From a virus: a DNA stretch of 64,000 bases. Made by a program: the position numbers and the translations under genes. Numbering within the stretch: the stretch's first letter is position 1; every line of letters starts with the position of its first letter. Under the pieces are notes generated by a model. That model saw only the letters and a program-made list of their open reading frames with translations. It did no database searches and was not told the DNA's origin. Positions 17,320-25,975 of the stretch are shown piece after piece. The DNA lies in the IMG/VR virus record IMGVR_UViG_3300008050_000027, positions 29,670 to 93,669 of that record; one strand, given 5' to 3'.

Positions 17320-17979
17320 TTATTTTTCACAAGGAAAAAATAGTTCTTCTGCTTTTGATAGATGCGCTGGTATTAGCAACTTGAATGCACCCAATGCATC
17401 AGAATCCGTCGCTACGATATTGTCCCAAGTATAAGAGCTATCATCATATCCATAAGTGAATGTTACAGGCATTACTCCAGGATCCGAAAACTTCGCAGTC
17501 GGAGCTTTCTTATTGACCTTAACTAACTTCGTTAAAAACTCTTTGTCAAATGCTTCCCTTATAGTGTTATAAATAATATGTGTCCCAGGAAATGTCTGCC
17601 TACTAGAAATGCTAGTAAGTGATGACATTGACATAGGGATTTCTTTATCTTTTAGATGATCAGTACCTGCCATAACGTTCATCCGCATTTTAGCATTGTC
17701 ACCCAAAAGTAAACCTTCAGTTGGTGAAATCTTCGCTGTATTTGCTGTATTTAGTTCAGTATATAGCTTGGACCCACAAACAACAGAATCGACGAACTTC
17801 AATGAGACTACTGTAATTTTATTTTTAATATCAGATGATAGATTACAGATTGCAGTCTCGATGTCATTAATCAATTCAGCGTTAATAACTTCATGACAAG
17901 AAGCAAGTTTAAATTTAAATTTCTTTGTGTTCTGTGTACCTACTATTTTCCAGATGTGTGTTTTATTTACTTTGTTCAT
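17320..17979 (-). CDS. Hypothetical protein
   Basis: A 219-residue protein with no recognised domain. The N-terminus is basic (MNKVNKTHIWKIVGTQNTKK). The middle has several Cys residues, a polar segment and a Met-rich stretch (KMRMNVMAGT, EIPMSMSSLT); the end is PAHLSKAEELFFPCEK. It is flanked by a 112-bp AT-rich gap toward the NAD operon and by a divergent plus-strand gene. Codon pattern and length support a real gene, but nothing indicates its job. Confidence 0.5.
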   Translation of the reverse strand: MNKVNKTHIWKIVGTQNTKKFKFKLASCHEVINAELINDIETAICNLSSDIKNKITVVSLKFVDSVVCGSKLYTELNTANTAKISPTEGLLLGDNAKMRMNVMAGTDHLKDKEIPMSMSSLTSISSRQTFPGTHIIYNTIREAFDKEFLTKLVKVNKKAPTAKFSDPGVMPVTFTYGYDDSSYTWDNIVATDSDALGAFKLLIPAHLSKAEELFFPCEK

Positions 17980-18046
17980 TTTACATTCTAAATAATATAT
18001 TTTTTTGTAAAAATGAATAAAAACGTAATATATTAATAATACATTA

Positions 18047-18536
18047 ATGCCATATAAATTAGAGTTTATAATAACACGGGATTCTAATCTTCAAATCTTT
18101 ATGCGCGATGATTGTAAGATTATAACTGAGATTGACTATGTTACTGGCAAAATCGATAGTATTATGTACGAAAAATATTGACTCAGCCGATAACTTTGGT
18201 TACTACAAGCTGCATCGTGAAGATGGACCTGCCATCGTAGCTTTTTATAATAATGGCAATGTATGGTACGAAAAGTATTTTGAAAATGGTCATTTGCACC
18301 GAGTTGATGGCCCAGCTGAAGTCAGTTATTATGATACTGGCGTCAAAGCGACAGAACTCTACTGCCAGAAAGGCCACATGCATCGAGAAGATGGTCCCTC
18401 AAAGACATATTTTACCGATGGCAATTCTGAAACCATTCTGTGTTACGCTATTGACGGGACAGACTATACAGTTAGTGCTTATAGACTCTATCTTCTTATG
18501 AGAGAAGATTTTAACTCTTTAAAAGAGACTTATTAA
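18047..18536 (+). pseudogene. MORN-like repeat protein, frameshifted
   Basis: Two plus-strand frames together encode about 162 residues. Frame one runs from ATG 18047 to TGA at 18179 (MPYKLEFIITRDSNLQIFMR to DSIMYEKY). The other frame carries repeats of about 22 residues: GYYKLHREDGPAIV, GHLHRVDGPAEV, GHMHREDGPSKT. This HREDGPA pattern is the MORN-like antitoxin-repeat type. Repeat spacing continues smoothly if one base is skipped at the stop, giving YEKY then DSADNFGYY. The break context TAT TGA C resembles the prfB +1 frameshift site (CTT TGA C), but no upstream Shine-Dalgarno-like stimulator is seen. A simple indel is equally possible. A weak TCTAAATA at 17987 could be its promoter. Confidence 0.5.
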
Positions 18537-18751
18537 TGAAAATTGAATGTGCAGACATAAAATTAGGTGATATAATTGAGGTGCCAATCTATGGGAATGG
18601 TGGCTTGAAGGACACTAGGTGTTACGTTCTAAGTATTGAGCCACAAATAAGCGGTTTACTTCGACTGCTATTACTCACAATGAGTGACAATAAGGTATAC
18701 GGAAGGCTAGGGCATGCGACAACACCCATAACGCTCATTTGTCGTCTTTGA
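18536..18751 (+). CDS. Small beta-barrel-like protein
   Basis: A 71-residue plus-strand protein. Its ATG overlaps the stop of the MORN-like gene (TAATG), so they are co-translated. The sequence starts MKIECADIKLGDIIEVPIYG, a short turn (KLGD) followed by alternating strands, and ends TPITLICRL. This looks like a small SH3-type barrel, similar in size to members of the array at 37.9-40.1 kb, but I cannot show real homology. Function unknown. Confidence 0.5.
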   Translation: MKIECADIKLGDIIEVPIYGNGGLKDTRCYVLSIEPQISGLLRLLLLTMSDNKVYGRLGHATTPITLICRL

Positions 18752-18786
18752 AATTAGAACTAGTCATCTTATGCCGATGAATTTAA

Positions 18787-20420
18787 TTATGTATACTCGA
18801 CAACAAGGTTTGGGCACCCATAAATTTTGACAACACCATTAGCAGCAGCAACATCTTTTTCACTTATTCCATTTGTTGCTCTGAACTTGAATCTGTCATA
18901 TCTATTAGTAAAGTCTGTCCACCAAAATCGTGGTTTTGTTTTTGCTACTATTTTATAACCTGCAGCTTTATACCCTTTCCCATTTCCGTATCTCAAATCA
19001 ATATACGAGATTAACCCTACTTTTCCGTCATTAGTAGATATTTTAAATGCACATTTTGTAAGTCTTGATAAACCTCCAACGACTGTGCAATCTTTCTTAA
19101 CAGCAAACCGAGCGACTTCATAAAATTTATCATATTTTTTGTGAAAAGCACTTCGCAAAGAAATCGCAGCCATTAATTTATCTTTATGAAATAAACCAAA
19201 TGCATATTTTGCCCTTACATCTCCATCAATATGATTATTATCAAAAAAAGCTCTGCGCTCTTTTAATTTAATTTGCTTAATATTACATTCTCTAGCCCCA
19301 ATTTTAGTTGCAGACAATCCAAGTTTATACTTTAGCATACTTTCAACTATATGTCTTTTGTTCTTCCATTCATCTTCAAAAATGTGTATAAGCTGCACAC
19401 CCGCAGTATTACATATGTCTGTTTTTTTCATTGCATAATCATAATTTAAAAATCTTTCTGAGTGCCAAAATAAACCGTCGTATTCTATAGCAAGTTTTTT
19501 ACCAATTAAAATGTCAACTTCTTTTGGTTTAATTAAAGTTCTATCAGATAACGTGACATTATTTTCAAAAGATTTTATGAATTCATATAAATCAAGCTGG
19601 CCCTTCGATTCTTTTGGATTGCAATTATGACAAACTGGTGTTGTCTCTATCGTACCTAGTGTCTTAAAGCTTGAAACATTGCAGTTTAAACATTTAAACT
19701 CAAGTTTCGTAGTGTATTTACCTCTATATACTTCTGGTGAAGTTATTAGCTCAAATCCATGCAGTCTAGATGTACGTTGAACTAATTCTGATATCTTCAT
19801 TCGGCGGCCAGCTTCTCTATGAACATACCGATCAGAGATTTTTTTACTCATTGCTAAAACTTTCGGATCAGAAGATTTTACAAGCCCTTTATTCCACGAA
19901 GTAAGAACACCCTCCGCGTATAATCTCTTCTTTGTCTCAGATATCTTTTTTGCTGATGCTTAGCCTTGACTGGATCTTTAATTCTCCAGTCTAGTATCTC
20001 GCCCGCCTCGGCTTTTTTTGTGTATGTTTCACTCGTCTTCTTTGCTGACTTAAACACCCTTTCATCAGTATTCTTAGTTAAACCGTCATTCCAAACTTTA
20101 TATTTTCCGTCTTTATAACCTTGCGCTCTTTTGGCTATCATTTTTGCTTGTACAGTTTTATCAGCAAAACAAGAATCAATTCTTGCATTGTGTCCACGCA
20201 CGTACTTTGAAAGATAACCCTTTTTCCACCCTGCCCACTTAATCGGCTCTGAGCATTCTGAAGAACATTGACAAGTTGGAACTATCCCATCTAAATACAG
20301 ATCGACATATTTTGATTCGTAATCAGAAATTTCATGATCTGTATTTAGGTGGACAAGAAACCTTTTCTCTTGTTTATATTGTTTTGAGCAAATATAACAA
20401 ACTATAGCTTTTTGTACCAT
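18787..20420 (-). pseudogene. Broken zinc-finger/NUMOD3/Vsr-like homing endonuclease
   Basis: Two ORFs (19878-20420 and 18787-19851) form one decayed homing endonuclease. The first part has a C-x2-C...H zinc finger (VCYICSKQYKQEKRFLVHLN), a second Cys cluster, KYVRGHNAR and a NUMOD3-like WNDGLTKNTDERV. The second has repeats of that motif and a Vsr-like/EDxHD nuclease core: KPKEVDILIGKKLAIEYDG, LFWHSE, HIFEDEW. The frames join at about 19960: restoring one base after VKAK gives ASAKKISETKKRLYAEGV, which continues the SAKKTSET motif. So a one-base deletion split the gene. It sits between the tail tube gene and the accessory block. Its closest relative in this window is the intact gene at 40099. 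Confidence 0.75.
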
Positions 20421-20488
20421 AATATATGGTACATTTTTTTTATAAATTGTTCAACCCAATGCAAGCTATTATATAGATTTATAAGAAA

Positions 20489-20977
20489 TTAAAATTGGAG
20501 TACGGCGTTATCATATCTTACGACGAATGTTACCCAGCATGCTTCGTTATTTTCCATAGCTAGCTCATTATAATTAACATCTTTAGGCCAACAACCTTTG
20601 AGATCCCATAATTCCACAACCGTACCGACTGGATCTAATAATTTCAATTGCATATCTCTTTTGTAGAAATCTGCATATCCAGAACGACCAGAAACTGATT
20701 CGAAGTTCAGCCTTAGCCATTCTTCAATTTGCTGTGCACCAGATGGAGCAATAGCATCATATAATTCGCAGCTTATAGGTTGGAACTCATGCTTACCAGC
20801 AAGGTAGCGTTTGGAATTAATCCAGTCGATTGTAATTTCTTCAAAAACACGTTGTGGGCGTGCTGTGGACTTCATAAGAAAAGCGTCAACGCCCTCGATT
20901 TGCAAGATCCATCGGAATTTTCTTTTTGGTTCGTAACGGTTTGGTAACATGTCTACGACGTCGAGTGTTTCAGCCAT
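20489..20977 (-). CDS. 19: Tail tube protein (gp19-like)
   Basis: A 162-residue protein of T4 gp19 length (163). It begins MAETLDVVDMLPNRYEPKRK and has the tube-fold pattern FRWILQIEGVDAFLMKSTAR (residues about 21-40), then ITIDWINSKRYLAGKHEF and WLRLNFESVSGR, and ends in a strand pair (CWVTFVVRYDNAVLQF). It would polymerise as hexameric rings inside the sheath. In T4 the tube gene directly follows the sheath gene; here a cluster of small tagged proteins, a plus-strand gene and a hairpin separate them. Confidence 0.88.
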   Translation of the reverse strand: MAETLDVVDMLPNRYEPKRKFRWILQIEGVDAFLMKSTARPQRVFEEITIDWINSKRYLAGKHEFQPISCELYDAIAPSGAQQIEEWLRLNFESVSGRSGYADFYKRDMQLKLLDPVGTVVELWDLKGCWPKDVNYNELAMENNEACWVTFVVRYDNAVLQF

Positions 20978-21015
20978 TGTCTCTCCTTTTGATGATGTCT
21001 AACATCATTTCTTGT

Positions 21016-21023
21016 TATAAATA
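21016..21023 (+). promoter_or_regulatory. T4-type late promoter candidate (TATAAATA)
   Basis: An exact TATAAATA lies 75 bases before the likely start (21099) of an isolated plus-strand gene. It is in the gap upstream of the tail tube gene but faces away from it. Confidence 0.45.
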
Positions 21024-21098
21024 TATCATTACTTATTTTTCGACCAGAAATTGTTATTTTACTTTATTATAAAGCTCTTATTAAAGATATTTATTTCT

Positions 21099-21353
21099 AT
21101 GACGTCACTTCGTGTTTGCTTATTGGAAACTCCAGAAATCTCTATCAAACATCTCATGCATCTGGACACTGGAGTGTTTATACATTATGCTATTTCATTC
21201 CCCAAAACAGAAGGCTTTTATGTCTACAAAATCTCACCTTATATTTCTAAAAAAATAGAGACAGCGTATAGAAGACATAAATCAATCGGCAAAAAAGCTG
21301 TAGCAATTAAGAAAAATGCTCAGGGTGAACCTTTTAAAGTTAAATCACTTTAA
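21099..21353 (+). CDS. Small plus-strand hypothetical protein
   Basis: An 84-residue protein if read from the ATG at 21099 (MTSLRVCLLETPEIS). The frame is open further upstream to 21051, but those residues are a low-complexity Ile/Leu/Phe run coded by AT-rich promoter DNA, so I prefer the later start. The protein is basic at its C-terminus (YRRHKSIGKKAVAIKKNAQG). No domain is recognised. It overlaps by 9 bases, tail to tail, with the minus-strand tagged peptide gene. It is one of the few plus-strand genes; a TATAAATA lies upstream. Confidence 0.45.
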   Translation: MTSLRVCLLETPEISIKHLMHLDTGVFIHYAISFPKTEGFYVYKISPYISKKIETAYRRHKSIGKKAVAIKKNAQGEPFKVKSL

Positions 21354-21461
21354 ATCTACAATAGTAGCTTCCGTTAGAAGCTGCGAAATAAAGTTCCGAA
21401 GAGTACCCGCAGCAAGCTGGTTTGAAATGGCGGCGCGGACATCTTTGACCCTAACAAGCAT
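21345..21461 (-). CDS. 38-residue capsid-targeting peptide remnant
   Basis: A short ORF (MLVRVKDVRAAISNQLAAGT, then LRNFISQLLTEATIVDLK). It aligns without gaps to the first 38 residues of the three LRV proteins (MLI...LR..ISNQL...L+...QLLTEA). Like them it has Glu31 in an L-T-E followed by Ala motif, the predicted prohead protease site. Nothing of the LRV protein follows; a stop comes seven residues after the predicted cut. It is either the stub of a deleted fourth family member or a bare targeting peptide. It was found only by reading the gap between 21353 and 21476. Confidence 0.6.
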   Translation of the reverse strand: MLVRVKDVRAAISNQLAAGTLRNFISQLLTEATIVDLK

Positions 21462-21475
21462 TTTATTTCAAAATC

Positions 21476-21877
21476 TTAAGCGTTGACGCCAGATAATCTT
21501 TCTCTTGGCTTTTGTGGTACTTTTTTACCCTGCACGATTGGAATAACTTTTCCCTCACTTTCTTGTTTTTGTAATACAGCTAATAGTTTTCTAGATGACC
21601 ATTCCAGATCGCTGTGTCTTTTTCCCCTACCTTTAAGCACGACTGTATTTACATCATACTGGCGTATAAACTTTCTCCAATCATCCCGCTTCCATTTCTT
21701 TGAATCATCAACAAGCCCGATTCCATGGACGGGATCAATAATACGCTGGACACCAGTTTCATCAAAAACTACATGGACTGTATCATGTGATTTAGGAGCT
21801 GGGGCATCTTGCGTCATGGCACGCATGTCCATAGCTTCGCTTATTAAAGACCTTAATTGGCTAAATTTAATTTTCAT
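21476..21877 (-). CDS. Tagged putative internal head protein
   Basis: A 133-residue protein. Its first 14 residues (MKIKFSQLRSLISE, followed by Ala) fit the pattern basic start, amphipathic helix, then I-S-E/A, the T4 gp21 cleavage rule. The rest has strands and a basic patch: HVVFDETGVQRIIDPVHGI, VNTVVLKGRGKRHSDLEW, then a Lys/Arg/Pro-rich tail (GKKVPQKPRERL). The positive charge suits a DNA-associated internal protein. The start overlaps the stop of the upstream tagged gene by 4 bases. Packaging into the head is inferred from the tag only. Confidence 0.55.
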   Translation of the reverse strand: MKIKFSQLRSLISEAMDMRAMTQDAPAPKSHDTVHVVFDETGVQRIIDPVHGIGLVDDSKKWKRDDWRKFIRQYDVNTVVLKGRGKRHSDLEWSSRKLLAVLQKQESEGKVIPIVQGKKVPQKPRERLSGVNA

Positions 21878-22785
21878 TTGTTATCACCCAGGCGGTTATT
21901 TTTGATTATCTCTTGTGCCATCTCGAGGTGTCTTTGGACCTCAACTCTGCGAGCCATTGGGACAAGCCCTACAAGCTTTTTTACACGTTCTAACTCAGTT
22001 TCGATAGATCTCATTTTCCGTATAGCATTACCATCAGGTTTCTTTGGTGTTAGATAGTCTTCATTCATCTCACGAATTAATGTTTTAAGTTCACCATAAG
22101 TAATTTTTGCCACAGACTCACTTTTAAGTGACGGTACAGCGGATAATATTTTCGCGACATCACTCATCATATTTTTATCTAATGCAACCATGAGCACTTT
22201 TTTCAATGTTTTCTTATATCTAGGATCTGATTTCGCTTTTGCAATTAAAGGCGGAATAATCTTTCGCAACTCTGCATGAGGTAAGTCGCCCCATGTCGGT
22301 TCTTTCATACTTCTTGCTTTATCTGACAAAGCAACATCACCACGAGCTGAGGGTCGCCCGGTCATCTGCACGTCATTCGCAACAGCATGAACTGAAGCGC
22401 CAGGGTTATCTGGACCGCTGGCAGTTCTATACCTTTGTGCTCCAGTTTGGATCTCTTTCCCACGTTGCGCAGGAGACATCCAGACTAACTCTTTCTGTTG
22501 AGCATGATGCAAGTTACCGTACTCCCACCAGTCAAGAGGCTTTGGTTTGCGAAGTTGCCCAAAAACAAGTTTCTCAGGGACGTTTGTCCAGATTTTTGTA
22601 GGCCTATTTGAATCATAAACAAACAGCAGGAACATCCCATGTGTTTGAAATGTTCCATGATTAACATCATCGCCCAGTCGCCCGTAAGCAATTGCCTTCA
22701 GCCGTTTAACTTCCTCATGCGGAATATTACTTGTCGTTCCAGCTTCATTTATTATGTGTTTAATTTCACCGATGGTCAATTTCAT
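21874..22785 (-). CDS. Tagged putative internal head protein
   Basis: A 303-residue protein whose N-terminus MKLTIGEIKHIINE, followed by Ala-Gly, fits the capsid-targeting and cleavage pattern. A central region (GRLGDDVNHGTFQTHGMFLL, NRPTKIWTNVPEKLVFGQLR) is mixed alpha/beta. After about residue 225 there is a second tag-like helix (AKITYGELKTLIREMNE), suggesting fusion of two tagged units or an internal processing site. The C-terminus is a coiled coil rich in Arg, Lys and Glu. It lies between the sheath genes and the tail tube gene, separated from the sheath by a perfect hairpin. It is coupled to the next tagged gene by a 4-base overlap. Function unknown. Confidence 0.55.
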   Translation of the reverse strand: MKLTIGEIKHIINEAGTTSNIPHEEVKRLKAIAYGRLGDDVNHGTFQTHGMFLLFVYDSNRPTKIWTNVPEKLVFGQLRKPKPLDWWEYGNLHHAQQKELVWMSPAQRGKEIQTGAQRYRTASGPDNPGASVHAVANDVQMTGRPSARGDVALSDKARSMKEPTWGDLPHAELRKIIPPLIAKAKSDPRYKKTLKKVLMVALDKNMMSDVAKILSAVPSLKSESVAKITYGELKTLIREMNEDYLTPKKPDGNAIRKMRSIETELERVKKLVGLVPMARRVEVQRHLEMAQEIIKNNRLGDNK

Positions 22786-22874
22786 CTTATATTGCTCTCT
22801 ATGTCCCTAGGCTCTTCATACAAGCTCTATTGTATACTGGCTATTGGTACATATGGCCCACACAGCGAGTAAAC

Positions 22875-22915
22875 CAGAAGTGATCTTATAAACCCAACTT
22901 ATAAGATCACTTCTG
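22875..22915. terminator. 17-bp perfect hairpin after the tail sheath
   Basis: CAGAAGTGATCTTATAA and its exact complement flank a 7-base loop, 5 bases beyond the sheath stop at 22921. Neither strand has a good T-run after the stem, so it may be an RNA processing or stability site rather than a standard terminator. It separates the highly expressed sheath genes from the tagged protein genes. Confidence 0.5.
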
Positions 22916-22920
22916 TGTGT

Positions 22921-25900
22921 TTATGCATCTGAGCCGGCATTTGACACGACGAAGTCAACGCTAATGACTTCAGCAACTCTTGTGGGTTCGACGAATATCT
23001 TACCCCTGATAGTGTTATTTTCAATATCAGCCTGAGTTGTTGTTGTAGTATCAATTATAACTTTGAAACGTGCTACACCTTGTTGCTCTTGAATTCTCTG
23101 TAAGACAGGGTTAACAAGACTAGAGAACCGGTTTAGTGTTGATTCTCTATTAGGCTCAAAAATAATTTGATTTGAAATTGAACGTACTTGACGTCTGATT
23201 TCAATCATAAGTCTTCTGACATTTACTCTATCAACTGCAGATTGTGCAGCATGCAAAGTTTTTTGCCCAAATACAACAACCCCATCACTCCCAGGGAATG
23301 AAACAAGCGGGTTGATACTAGCGTCTTGTAGTGTATCCATATTAGAACGATTCAATAATAACGAAGCATTATCCGTAGTTTGAAGTGCTCCTCTAACGAA
23401 TCCTGCTGGAGCATTCCATGGGAATCCTACAGAGTCATTCAAAGAGAATGCTCCCAATACTGCAACAGACGGCGGTACTTGCGTTGGCAAATTCGTGAAT
23501 GGGTTATTAATAACCACATCTGGGAAATATGCTGCAGCAAAGCTGCTATCCAAACCTCGGCCGTTAAACTGCGTCGCAGTATTTGTGACATGAACGTTTT
23601 GCACAGATGCTGTAACAACGGCATTGATTTCATCACGCTCTTCTACATCCATGATATACAGAGCATCGAATCTATCATTTTCGACTGTATCAACACCAGC
23701 ATCGGATACGACTGAATGTCTAATTCCGGGAATCGCAAGAAGCTTGATATCGACGTCAGTCGTATCACCCATTATCTGCAGTCCCTTTCTATACGACTTC
23801 ACAGTTGAACCGTTATTTAGATGTCTTGCTGAATCATCCATTTCTTGCTTCACAGCAATATTGGTTAGCTCATTAGACTCTTTATCGAATATATTCGTTC
23901 CATCATAACCACCCTGGACAAAGAAGTTGAACTTAGCGATCGTTCTAACAGTTAAATCTCCGAAGTCTGTAGCAACGCTTAACGCTCTCGTCTTGTTCGC
24001 AGCATTGGCGCTGATTTGACCATTTCTTACATACGACATGCTTGCAAGTTCTTTTGCATCAACTATACCGTTCGATGCTGTTCTAACCTGGATTCTGTCT
24101 AGTGAGAAAATGTTATTATTATATAAATCACTATCTAAAACAGTTCCATTAGAGTTAGCAACACCTGCGTTTTCCCCGACCTGGACATTTCTCAATGATG
24201 TCTGGAAATTTGGGAAATACTTAGTCAAACTTCTGATTGTCTTATTCTCAACTTTCGATGAGTTAGGCTCCGTAAGTGATGTTTTTTGTGTAAACTGGAC
24301 TCCCCAATAAAGTGACTTATTGACAATGACCTTTGGATCAATTCCTTGTGCAATATTATCTCTAAATGGGATTGGTAATTCGACGACCCTCTTTAAGCCT
24401 TCGTTGCCATAGTCAGTCAAGCCTGCAGAAGCAGCAGTAGAACCACTAATTGCCGTTAGAGGATCAGAGCCTGAGGTTATTAAGTGTGCAGGCCCTCTAA
24501 AGCCAATGGGTAATGATGTAGGGCTTATCTCTTCGTCGTCAACCCTTTGATCAATCGCAACCCTAATTAGATTTGAAACATTAGGATATTTGCCTTCAAC
24601 AACAAGCTTTTGGCCAGATGAATTTTTGTCAAAATCATAATATGCATTCAAATCGCCAATCCGGCGCCCGATATAGTTTTGTGATGTAGGATCAAGGTTA
24701 AGCCCGGAAAAGCTTTCCAAGATTACACGGTTCTCATCAGTATCACCGAACCTTCTTACAAGAAGGTCAAACGTACCGAATTGGTCATCATTAACGTTTG
24801 ACTTTGCAATATTCTGAATTGATATCTTATATTTCTCGTTAGACTCGCGGCCATCCGACAGCATAAAGACTCTAAACAGATTTATTGGGTTTCCACCAAA
24901 CTTTTGTGAAATTACTGTAGGCGATGAAGGAGTCGAATACCTATCTTCAAAGTTTTCGTAATTTGGTGCTGTAGTTGCGCCAGTATTTCTAGGTGCAGAG
25001 CCTGTAAGCAAAAATGCTACTGGCTCTTTTGATGCAGCCGAAGCAGCATAGTTACCAGCAGCGATGACTCCAGTACCCGTTACTGCAGCATATGATGGAT
25101 GAATATCATAGTGTGAGTAAAGATAATGGCCAGCAACCTCAATCTTCGTAGGGTCTTGGTTTAATACATTACCGAGGTAATTAGGTGCAGTCTGATCAAA
25201 CGATGCTGTTATAACATTCGGATATGATGCATCATTTCCCTTATGACCATTAAGCAATAATACAAAGTTTTGATTTCCGCCTAATAAATCAACAGAGCCC
25301 GTCATAGCCCCATTTGGTCCTGCAGACGTTGCGACCTGCGCGACAGCAGGGGCTCCAGATGGAGACACTGAGGATGAAAGCATTGGTACAACACCAGATG
25401 CTGCCATCACTATACCCCTAACAATCGGGACTGCGACAGCAACAGTTGCAGTTCTGTGTGCAATACCTGCATCAGAGAAAATGGATGAACCATTTGACTC
25501 AGACATGTATGTTCCCAAAATGTGCATTCTGCCTTTTGGACCAGTGCTATTTGCGTATGCGTTATCACCGAGGTTACCATTAGCTCCCGGAATCTGTTGC
25601 CCGACAACAAACCCAGCACCTTCTACGCTACCAAGATTATTTCCAGTTGTAAGCCTCTTTTCTCCGCGACCTGCGCCAAGAACTCTTAAGAAGGTTACAG
25701 CCCGAGCATTACGTAACCATTCAGCTACAGCAATCGGCCCGAACTTTGTTCCATCAGAACCGCCGAATTTAACAACGAAATCCGGAAGTGATCCAACAGT
25801 AACTGGAACGAACGCAGGACCACGCTCTGCGGCACCAATAACACCGGCAGGAACGCCTACAGGCGTTACATTTTGCGGACCGGTTAAATCTATTTCTCTG

Positions 25901-25938
25901 ACGCTTACGCCAGGTGATCTTCCACTAAGTTCGACCAT
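22921..25938 (-). CDS. 18: Tail sheath protein, second paralogue
   Basis: A 1005-residue sheath protein, longer than T4 gp18 (659). The N-terminus is the typical sheath start: SPGVSVREIDLT, GVPAGVIGAAERGPAFVPVT, then FGPIAVAEWLRNARAVTFLRV. The C-terminal contraction domain is equally clear: RVNVRRLMIEIRRQVRSISN (about residue 900), NQIIFEPN, RFKVIIDTTTTTQADIENN and GKIFVEPTRVAEVISVDFVV. The large middle region is inserted and likely surface exposed. It follows the first sheath gene by 37 bases and shares its layout. Two full-length sheaths suggest either a mixed sheath or a specialised variant. Confidence 0.92.
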   Translation of the reverse strand: MVELSGRSPGVSVREIDLTGPQNVTPVGVPAGVIGAAERGPAFVPVTVGSLPDFVVKFGGSDGTKFGPIAVAEWLRNARAVTFLRVLGAGRGEKRLTTGNNLGSVEGAGFVVGQQIPGANGNLGDNAYANSTGPKGRMHILGTYMSESNGSSIFSDAGIAHRTATVAVAVPIVRGIVMAASGVVPMLSSSVSPSGAPAVAQVATSAGPNGAMTGSVDLLGGNQNFVLLLNGHKGNDASYPNVITASFDQTAPNYLGNVLNQDPTKIEVAGHYLYSHYDIHPSYAAVTGTGVIAAGNYAASAASKEPVAFLLTGSAPRNTGATTAPNYENFEDRYSTPSSPTVISQKFGGNPINLFRVFMLSDGRESNEKYKISIQNIAKSNVNDDQFGTFDLLVRRFGDTDENRVILESFSGLNLDPTSQNYIGRRIGDLNAYYDFDKNSSGQKLVVEGKYPNVSNLIRVAIDQRVDDEEISPTSLPIGFRGPAHLITSGSDPLTAISGSTAASAGLTDYGNEGLKRVVELPIPFRDNIAQGIDPKVIVNKSLYWGVQFTQKTSLTEPNSSKVENKTIRSLTKYFPNFQTSLRNVQVGENAGVANSNGTVLDSDLYNNNIFSLDRIQVRTASNGIVDAKELASMSYVRNGQISANAANKTRALSVATDFGDLTVRTIAKFNFFVQGGYDGTNIFDKESNELTNIAVKQEMDDSARHLNNGSTVKSYRKGLQIMGDTTDVDIKLLAIPGIRHSVVSDAGVDTVENDRFDALYIMDVEERDEINAVVTASVQNVHVTNTATQFNGRGLDSSFAAAYFPDVVINNPFTNLPTQVPPSVAVLGAFSLNDSVGFPWNAPAGFVRGALQTTDNASLLLNRSNMDTLQDASINPLVSFPGSDGVVVFGQKTLHAAQSAVDRVNVRRLMIEIRRQVRSISNQIIFEPNRESTLNRFSSLVNPVLQRIQEQQGVARFKVIIDTTTTTQADIENNTIRGKIFVEPTRVAEVISVDFVVSNAGSDA

Positions 25939-25975
25939 CGTTTATCTCATCTCCTAAGGTTAACCCTTAAGCCCC

